Source: an uncultured Parasutterella sp. (GTDB lineage Bacteria; Pseudomonadota; Gammaproteobacteria; Burkholderiales; Burkholderiaceae_F). Taken from it: 27,335 bases of DNA. A program made the translations under genes and the position numbers. Of the stretch, positions 22,037 through 27,335 are shown in pieces. The stretch spans positions 1 through 27,335 of the forward strand of contig CAAFTZ010000003.1 in assembly GCA_900766055.1 (NCBI GenBank). The letters run 5' to 3'. A model generated the notes under the pieces. The model saw only the letters and a list, made by a program, of their open reading frames with translations, did not search any database and was not told the origin of the DNA. Within the stretch, counting starts at the first letter, position 1; each line of letters opens with the position of its first letter.

Positions 22037-24889
22037 ATGTCTGCAGCGCTCCAACCCTCCGATCTCCTGCCTAAAGTTTCCAGACTTTCTCTTTCGGAAG
22101 TCCCCGAAGTCTCGGCCTATTTCAAAAACACGCTCCGAGCCATGTTCGGGGAAGACGAAGATAAAGCAAGAGGCTATGTCCAGGAAATCTCTCAGACGCA
22201 CTGGACGCCTGAAAAAATGCGGGAACGCTTGGTCGGAATCGATGAAGGTGAAGCCCTGAAAAGCGCCATGCGTCGACTGCGCCGCGACGTGATGATGAGT
22301 CTTGTCGCACGCGATATTTCCGGCTTGGCGAATTTAGAAGAAGTCGTGACAGTGATGTCCGATTTGGCTGAGACCACGATCGATCGCACGGTCTCGGTAT
22401 ATGCCAAAGAATTAGCGAAGCGATTCGGAGTTCCGCGCTCCGAGACCGGCGTCCCCCAGGATCTGATTGTGATCGGCATGGGCAAGTTAGGCGGCCGCGA
22501 ACTCAATGTTTCGAGCGATATCGATCTCATCTTCTTCTACGACTGTGACGGAGAGTGTGGTCCCACACCGGAATATCCGAACGTTCGCAAAATCATCAGC
22601 AACCAGGAGTTCTACGAGCGCCTGGCCAAGAAGGTCATCCCGGCCCTTTCGGAAATCACTTGGGAAGGCTTTGTGTTCCGCGTGGATATGCGCTTGCGTC
22701 CCAACGGAGACTCCGGGCCGATCGTGGGTTCCAGCGATATGCTTGAAGAGTACTTAATGACGCAAGGCCGCGACTGGGAACGCTTTGCATGGCTCAAGGG
22801 CCGTGTTGTCAACGGACCGGTGTTTGCCTCAGACGAAGATTTCAATATTCAAGTGAAGAACATCAACGACATTGTTCGCCCGTTTGTTTACCGCAAGTAT
22901 CTGGACTTCGGCGCGATCAGTTCGCTCACGGACCTCCATGCGAAGATTCGTCTTTCGACTCAGAAACGCGCCTTAGAGAGCTTGAAAGAGGGGCAGAACA
23001 TCAAGCTCGGACGCGGCGGTATTCGCGAAATCGAGTTCATTGCACAGACATTCCAGGTCATCCGCGGCGGACGCAACCCGTTCTTAAGAGAGCGCTCTAC
23101 GCTCAAAGCTCTTCAGGCGCTTGCTTCCGAGAACATTCTGGCAAAAGACAAAGCCGATATGCTCTCGAAGATTTATGTGTTCCTTCGAAATATGGAGCAT
23201 GCACTTCAGTACGAGAACGATCAGCAGACTCAGCTTTTTGCAGCCGATCCGGAACACAGAAAGAGAATCGCGAGGATGCTTGGCTTTACAGTCGAAGACT
23301 TGCAGAAGCAGTTAGAGATTTCGACGGAGTATGTGGCTGCAAGGTTTGATGAGATTTTCCAGACCAAAGAAGAGGTCAGCGAAGAAGACTGGCCGCTTGG
23401 TTGGGAGACCGGTTCCTCAGAAGCACTGCCCGGTCTGGCAAAGGTGCTGGAGCGAAACGGTTTTAAGGAAACGGAAGATTTAGCTCAGCTCATTCTGAAT
23501 CTTATGTCGCTGCGTGCCTTGAAGCTCATCAACGCCGGTGCTCGTCAGCGCATGATCACGCTGGTGAAGAACACCGCCGAAGGCAGAAACAGGCCCGAGC
23601 ATTTAAAACTGATCTCTCAAGAAGAACTTTTACGCCGCTACATCAAGTTCTATGAAGTTATTGCAGGGCGCCCGACCTACGTGTCGCTGCTCCTGCAGTA
23701 CCCGCTGGCGGCTAAGCGCCTGGGCGACGTCTTGGGCAGCGGTAAATGGGCGGCAGAATACCTCAACCGCCATCCGCTGCTTTTAGATGAACTCTGGGAT
23801 GAACGGCTGAGTCAGATCGACGACTACACGCCGGTGGATTTCTCTTTCTATATTGAGCGCACTCGTGCGCGATTGGCTGACATTCCGGAAGACGATCAGG
23901 AAACGCGAATGAATCTTATTCGAGAGGTCCACCACGCCCGCTTGTTCAGACTGTTCCTAGCGGATATGGCCGGGCGCCTGACTGTGGAGCGATTAGCTGA
24001 CCAGCTTTCTGCGCTTGCGGATGCTACGCTGGAAATTGTCATGGAAGAGGTGTGGAAGACGGTTCCCGGACGTCACATTGATCGGCCGAAATTTGCCATC
24101 GTGGCCTACGGTAAACTCGGCGGCAAAGAACTCGCCTATGCCAGTGATTTGGATCTCGTGTTTTTATTTGAAGATGACGCATCTGACGCTGAAAAGATTT
24201 ACGTGCGATTTGCTCGCCGCCTGATCAACTGGCTGACGGCGACGACCGGCTCCGGCGTTTTGTTTGACGTGGATATGCGTCTGCGCCCGAACGGTGAGTC
24301 AGGTATGCTGGTGTCTTCCGTCGACAGTTTCGAGAAGTATCAGAAAAACGAAGACGGGACCGGCGCTTGGCTTTGGGAGCATCAGGCTTTGACGCGTGCC
24401 CGTTATGCCGCAGGTGATAGAGACATTGGCGAAAAATTCGAAAAGATTCGCATCGACATCCTCCGCCGCGAGAGAACCGCCGAGGTAACGAAGGCCGAAG
24501 TGCTCAAAATGCGGCATCGTATGCATGATGGTCACCCCAACAAAACGGAGCTTTTTGATGTGAAGCATGACGAGGGCGGCATGGTGGATGTGGAGTTCAT
24601 CGTTCAGTATTTGGTGCTTCAGTATTCCGCCAACTTCCCGCAGCTCGTCAACAACTTCGGCAACATCAAGATGCTGGAGATGGCGTCTGACGCGGGCCTG
24701 ATTCCGAAAGACCTGGCGCTCGAAGTGTCGGCTATTTATCGCAAGTATCGGCGCATTCAGCACGAGTTCCGGCTGAACTCTCCGAGCGTGCCGGTGCGTG
24801 TTCCCAAAGAAGAGTTTGCGGAAGAGGCGGCGAAGGTTCGTGAGCTCTGGTCGCTCGTTTTTGGTCCGTCCGAAGGTCAGGAGGCCTAA
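22037..24889 (+). CDS. glnE: bifunctional glutamine synthetase adenylyltransferase/deadenylylase
   Basis: This 950-residue protein (E. coli GlnE 946) has two nucleotidyltransferase domains. The N-terminal, deadenylylating one has GMGKLGGRELNVSSDIDL at 147-164 with D161/D163. The C-terminal, adenylylating one has AYGKLGGKELAYASDLDL near 690-707. Each is followed by an RVDMRLRPNG- or DVDMRLRPNG-type motif and an all-helical region (RGGIREIEFI; EGGMVDVEFIVQ). It attaches and removes AMP on glutamine synthetase in response to PII and so sets nitrogen assimilation. It is the first of a plus-strand run, and the yheT-like gene follows after 35 nt. No residue of the core motifs is missing. Confidence 0.97.
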   Translation: MSAALQPSDLLPKVSRLSLSEVPEVSAYFKNTLRAMFGEDEDKARGYVQEISQTHWTPEKMRERLVGIDEGEALKSAMRRLRRDVMMSLVARDISGLANLEEVVTVMSDLAETTIDRTVSVYAKELAKRFGVPRSETGVPQDLIVIGMGKLGGRELNVSSDIDLIFFYDCDGECGPTPEYPNVRKIISNQEFYERLAKKVIPALSEITWEGFVFRVDMRLRPNGDSGPIVGSSDMLEEYLMTQGRDWERFAWLKGRVVNGPVFASDEDFNIQVKNINDIVRPFVYRKYLDFGAISSLTDLHAKIRLSTQKRALESLKEGQNIKLGRGGIREIEFIAQTFQVIRGGRNPFLRERSTLKALQALASENILAKDKADMLSKIYVFLRNMEHALQYENDQQTQLFAADPEHRKRIARMLGFTVEDLQKQLEISTEYVAARFDEIFQTKEEVSEEDWPLGWETGSSEALPGLAKVLERNGFKETEDLAQLILNLMSLRALKLINAGARQRMITLVKNTAEGRNRPEHLKLISQEELLRRYIKFYEVIAGRPTYVSLLLQYPLAAKRLGDVLGSGKWAAEYLNRHPLLLDELWDERLSQIDDYTPVDFSFYIERTRARLADIPEDDQETRMNLIREVHHARLFRLFLADMAGRLTVERLADQLSALADATLEIVMEEVWKTVPGRHIDRPKFAIVAYGKLGGKELAYASDLDLVFLFEDDASDAEKIYVRFARRLINWLTATTGSGVLFDVDMRLRPNGESGMLVSSVDSFEKYQKNEDGTGAWLWEHQALTRARYAAGDRDIGEKFEKIRIDILRRERTAEVTKAEVLKMRHRMHDGHPNKTELFDVKHDEGGMVDVEFIVQYLVLQYSANFPQLVNNFGNIKMLEMASDAGLIPKDLALEVSAIYRKYRRIQHEFRLNSPSVPVRVPKEEFAEEAAKVRELWSLVFGPSEGQEA

Positions 24890-24924
24890 AAGGGACCTAA
24901 GCTAAAGGGCAGTTTGAACCTGCT

Positions 24925-25908
24925 ATGCCTATGAGTCTCGCTGCTTCCGAATACCGTGCTCCTTGGTGGCTGCCCGGCGGCCACCTGCAAACCATTGTGC
25001 CTGCCGAACTGTTTCCGAAGGCCAAGGTGATCTATCGCCGTGAGATTTGGAATACGCCCGATGACGACATCATTGCCGTGGACTGGTCGACGCCGGAACC
25101 CATTGATCCGAAGGCGCCGATTATGGTGCACATCCACGGTCTGGAAGGGTCTTCCAACAGCCACTATGCCCGTGCGCTGATGGCGCTCTGCGGTCAGGAA
25201 GGCGTGCGCGGCGTGGTGATTCACTACCGAGGCTGCGGCGGCGTCACCAATAAGAAGCTTCGTGCTTATAACGCAGCCGATGCCGCAGAGTTGGATTGGG
25301 AGTTTGCGCGGCTGCGCGAGCTTTATCCTGAAGCTCCGATCTATGCGATGGGCGTCTCGTTGGGGGCCAATAATCTGCTCTTTTGGGCCGGTACCCGAGG
25401 CGAGGATGCCGCAAAGCTGGTCTCGGGCATCGCTGCGGTCTGTTCGCCTCTGGATTTGGTGGGCTCGAGCTATGTTATTCGTAAAGGATTCAGTCGGATT
25501 TATGACTTGAATTTCATCTCGACGATGAAGAAAAAAGCGCTCGCCAAAGCCAAGCGTTTCCCGGGTGTCTTAGATGTCGAGAAAATAAAGAAGATTCGCT
25601 GGCTCTGGCAGTTTGACGATCTTTTTACGGCGCCGGTCTTCGGCTATAAGGACTACATGGACTATTGGACGAAATGCTCGAGCAAGCCGCATTTAGGCGG
25701 CATCCGGCTGCCGACGCTGGTTTTGAACGCAAAGAACGATCCGATTGTGGGATACGAAGTTTTACCGAAGATTGATGAAGTTTCTAAGTTTGTGACGTTA
25801 GAATATCCCGCTGAGGGCGGCCATTGCGGGTTCCCTCGCAAACCGAACGAAGGAAGCCTCGGATTTCTGCCGACACGCACCTTCGATTTTTGTTTCCGCG
25901 GCCGCTAA
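24925..25908 (+). CDS. alpha/beta hydrolase, YheT family
   Basis: This 327-residue protein has the YheT/UPF0017 pattern: PWWLPGGHLQTIVPA near 13-27, VHIHGLEGSSNSHYAR (oxyanion region), the RGCGG turn and the nucleophile elbow GVSLGANN with Ser145. A later NAKNDPIVG supplies the acid and GGHCGF the His. YheT-like proteins are esterase-type hydrolases of unclear natural substrate. There is no signal peptide, so it should be cytoplasmic. It starts 35 nt after glnE, at ATG 24925 or the in-frame ATG at 24931. Neither has a strong ribosome-binding site, so coupling to glnE is possible. Confidence 0.88.
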   Translation: MPMSLAASEYRAPWWLPGGHLQTIVPAELFPKAKVIYRREIWNTPDDDIIAVDWSTPEPIDPKAPIMVHIHGLEGSSNSHYARALMALCGQEGVRGVVIHYRGCGGVTNKKLRAYNAADAAELDWEFARLRELYPEAPIYAMGVSLGANNLLFWAGTRGEDAAKLVSGIAAVCSPLDLVGSSYVIRKGFSRIYDLNFISTMKKKALAKAKRFPGVLDVEKIKKIRWLWQFDDLFTAPVFGYKDYMDYWTKCSSKPHLGGIRLPTLVLNAKNDPIVGYEVLPKIDEVSKFVTLEYPAEGGHCGFPRKPNEGSLGFLPTRTFDFCFRGR

Positions 25909-25955
25909 ATGTATCTAATTTTCCCCCGGTATGTGCAGCCGGAAACGGAGTTGAA

Positions 25956-26531
25956 ATGCCTTTAAGAAGTACCAAAGACTATTCAGTCGGAATCCTCTAC
26001 TTTATCCTTTTTATTCTGACTATCCCGGCGATGAACTGGGTGGTGATGAATGTCGGCACGGTTTGTACCGCCGACGGCCCCTGTTTGATTCCGGTTTGGC
26101 CCGGCATCATGGCCCCGAGCGGCGTGCTTATGGCCGGCGTAGCACTGGTGCTCCGCGACGGACTGCAGGCCAAGCTCGGTGTTCGCTGGTCGCTTTACGC
26201 CATCATTATCGGCGCAGCGCTGTCCGCACTTTTTTCCGAACCGTCTCTGGTCTTGGCTTCCGTGATGGCTTTCTTCTTCTCCGAATTGGCTGACCTGGTT
26301 GTCTACACTCCGATGCGCAAGAAATGGCCGGCTTGGGCCATTATGGCAAGCGGTTTAGTGGGCTCCATGGTCGACAGCGCCATCTTCCTTTCTCTGGCTT
26401 TCGGCTCCATTGAATTTATCTTCGGACAGGTACTGGGCAAGTTTTGGATGTCTCTTGCCGTAGCTTTGCTTATCGGGTATCTTCATAGCCGCCGCGCTAA
26501 AGCGGTTCAAGACGAAATCCTTTCCCGTTAA
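25956..26531 (+). CDS. VUT-family membrane protein, probable queuosine precursor transporter
   Basis: From the ATG at 25956, supported by CGGAG at 25946-25950, the protein is 191 residues. The longer open frame from 25824 would overlap the yheT-like gene and adds no recognisable sequence. About six hydrophobic segments are visible. Family marks are the PVWPGIMAPSGVLMAG stretch, LVLRDGLQ, FFFSELADLVVYTP and a SGLVGSMVDSAIFL segment. The YhhQ/VUT family (DUF165) imports preQ0/preQ1, precursors of the tRNA base queuosine, across the inner membrane. No queuosine synthesis gene is in the window, so the substrate is inferred from the family. hemH follows after 13 nt. Confidence 0.85.
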   Translation: MPLRSTKDYSVGILYFILFILTIPAMNWVVMNVGTVCTADGPCLIPVWPGIMAPSGVLMAGVALVLRDGLQAKLGVRWSLYAIIIGAALSALFSEPSLVLASVMAFFFSELADLVVYTPMRKKWPAWAIMASGLVGSMVDSAIFLSLAFGSIEFIFGQVLGKFWMSLAVALLIGYLHSRRAKAVQDEILSR

Positions 26532-26544
26532 GAATTAAGAAGAT

Positions 26545-27335
26545 ATGACAGAAAAGAGACCGAAGACCGCGGTACTCCTTATTAACCTCGGTTCCCCTGA
26601 CGAACCGACCGCTTCGGCGCTCAAACCCTACTTGCGGGAGTTTCTTTCCGACCGACGTGTTGTTGATTTAAATCCGATTTTTTGGCAGACGCTGCTGAAT
26701 TTGGTCATTCTGCCTCGCCGCAGTCCCAAGTCCGCAGAGCGTTATGCGCAGGTGTGGATGAAAGAGGGCGCCCCCTTGAAGGTCTACACTGACCGCATTG
26801 CCGATAAGCTGCGTCAGCGTCTGCAGGAGAAATCCGTTGACGCCGACGTTTTTGTCGGTATGCGTTACGGCAATCCTTCTCAGGTCGAGGTATTTAAGAC
26901 CATTCACAATGAGCAGGGTTTCGACCGCGTTCTCGTGCTCCCTCTGTATCCGCAGTACTCTTCTTCGACGACGGCTTCCGTTTCTGATGCGGTCTCTGAA
27001 GCGCTCCACCAGATGAAAAGTCATCCGAAGGTTCGCTTCATTCGCGACTATCACACACATCCTCTCTACATTAAGGGACTTGCGGACTCCATCCGTGCCC
27101 ATTGGGAAAACGCAGGACCTTTAGGCGAAAAAGACCGTCTGCTGCTTTCCTTCCACGGAATGCCGGTTCGGTACTGCGACTCAGGTGACCCTTACCCGAA
27201 ACAGGCTCGTGCTACGGCCGCCCTTTTAGTCAAAGAACTCGGCGTTGATCCGGCCAAAGTTGTGCCCCCCTCTCAGTCCCGCTTCTGCGAAGAGGAGGGG
27301 TTAAAAACCTACGCGGGGGAAAAAGCGCGCCCACA
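26545..27335 (+). CDS. hemH: ferrochelatase (3' end outside window)
   Basis: The frame opens at ATG 26545 and runs to the window end (263 codons), so the C-terminus is missing. It inserts iron into protoporphyrin IX, the last step of heme synthesis, and would supply heme for cytochromes such as the tetraheme protein upstream. Family marks are LLINLGSPDEP near 11, YLREFLSD, GMRYGNPS, VLPLYPQYSSSTTAS and the catalytic SFHGMPVRY, followed by GDPYPKQ. After about residue 240 the sequence becomes odd: VVPPSQSRFCEEEGLKTY replaces the expected SFQSRFGxxxWLxPYT type, though the frame stays open. The change coincides with G/C runs at the end of the window and may reflect sequencing errors. Confidence 0.92.
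   Translation, partial: MTEKRPKTAVLLINLGSPDEPTASALKPYLREFLSDRRVVDLNPIFWQTLLNLVILPRRSPKSAERYAQVWMKEGAPLKVYTDRIADKLRQRLQEKSVDADVFVGMRYGNPSQVEVFKTIHNEQGFDRVLVLPLYPQYSSSTTASVSDAVSEALHQMKSHPKVRFIRDYHTHPLYIKGLADSIRAHWENAGPLGEKDRLLLSFHGMPVRYCDSGDPYPKQARATAALLVKELGVDPAKVVPPSQSRFCEEEGLKTYAGEKARP

Noticed and set aside
25824..25955. Longer N-terminus for the VUT-family transporter
   Set aside because: It would overlap the yheT-like coding region and adds a non-conserved charged tail. The ATG at 25956 has CGGAG at the right distance.
1..27335. CRISPR arrays, tRNA genes, insertion sequences, prophage or attachment sites
   Set aside because: I saw no regularly spaced repeats, no tRNA-like cloverleaf, no transposase or integrase, and no direct repeats flanking the accessory genes.

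Overview
This window looks like part of the chromosome of a Gram-negative betaproteobacterium, probably of the Burkholderiales/Sutterellaceae gut lineage (Sutterella- or Parasutterella-like). That placement is an inference. It rests on the glnE / yhdP / nitrilase / tldD neighbourhood, which I associate with Betaproteobacteria, and on the collection of exported flavoprotein reductases with TtrS/TtrR-type regulators. I see no tRNA, rRNA, CRISPR array, transposase, integrase or phage gene. Genes are dense on both strands.

Positions 1-2200 hold the tail of a sensor kinase, its FixJ/TtrR-type response regulator (ATGA overlap) and a Sec-exported fumarate/urocanate-reductase-like flavoprotein that keeps the catalytic residues. 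A small unrecognised gene follows (2256-2825, minus), then an AbgA-family amidohydrolase (3029-4300). Positions 4394-5640 hold a class I DAHP synthase gene (aroG) preceded by a previously unlisted Phe/Tyr-rich leader peptide, an antiterminator and a terminator, which together form a complete transcription-attenuation device. A CdsA-like/PlsC-like lipid pair follows (5713-7282).

Positions 7588-14862 are a respiratory accessory block. On the minus strand lie a tetraheme cytochrome c and a Tat-exported flavoprotein, read from a promoter with an exact FNR box at class II spacing. Behind them come a TtrS-like sensor with a periplasmic binding domain and a TtrR-like regulator. A LysR regulator then diverges from a third exported flavoprotein. 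The three flavoproteins share the FAD fold but differ at the substrate-binding end. The likely theme is a set of periplasmic electron-acceptor reductases, each next to its own regulator, fed by quinol through c-type cytochromes.

Positions 14983-27335 are mostly core genes: a secreted surface-adhesin-E-like protein, then tldD, a nitrilase-family amidase and the AsmA-like giant yhdP, all on the minus strand. Divergent from these run glnE, a YheT-like hydrolase, a VUT/queuosine-precursor transporter and hemH, which is cut by the window end. The last ~75 bases of hemH depart from the conserved protein and may contain sequence errors.
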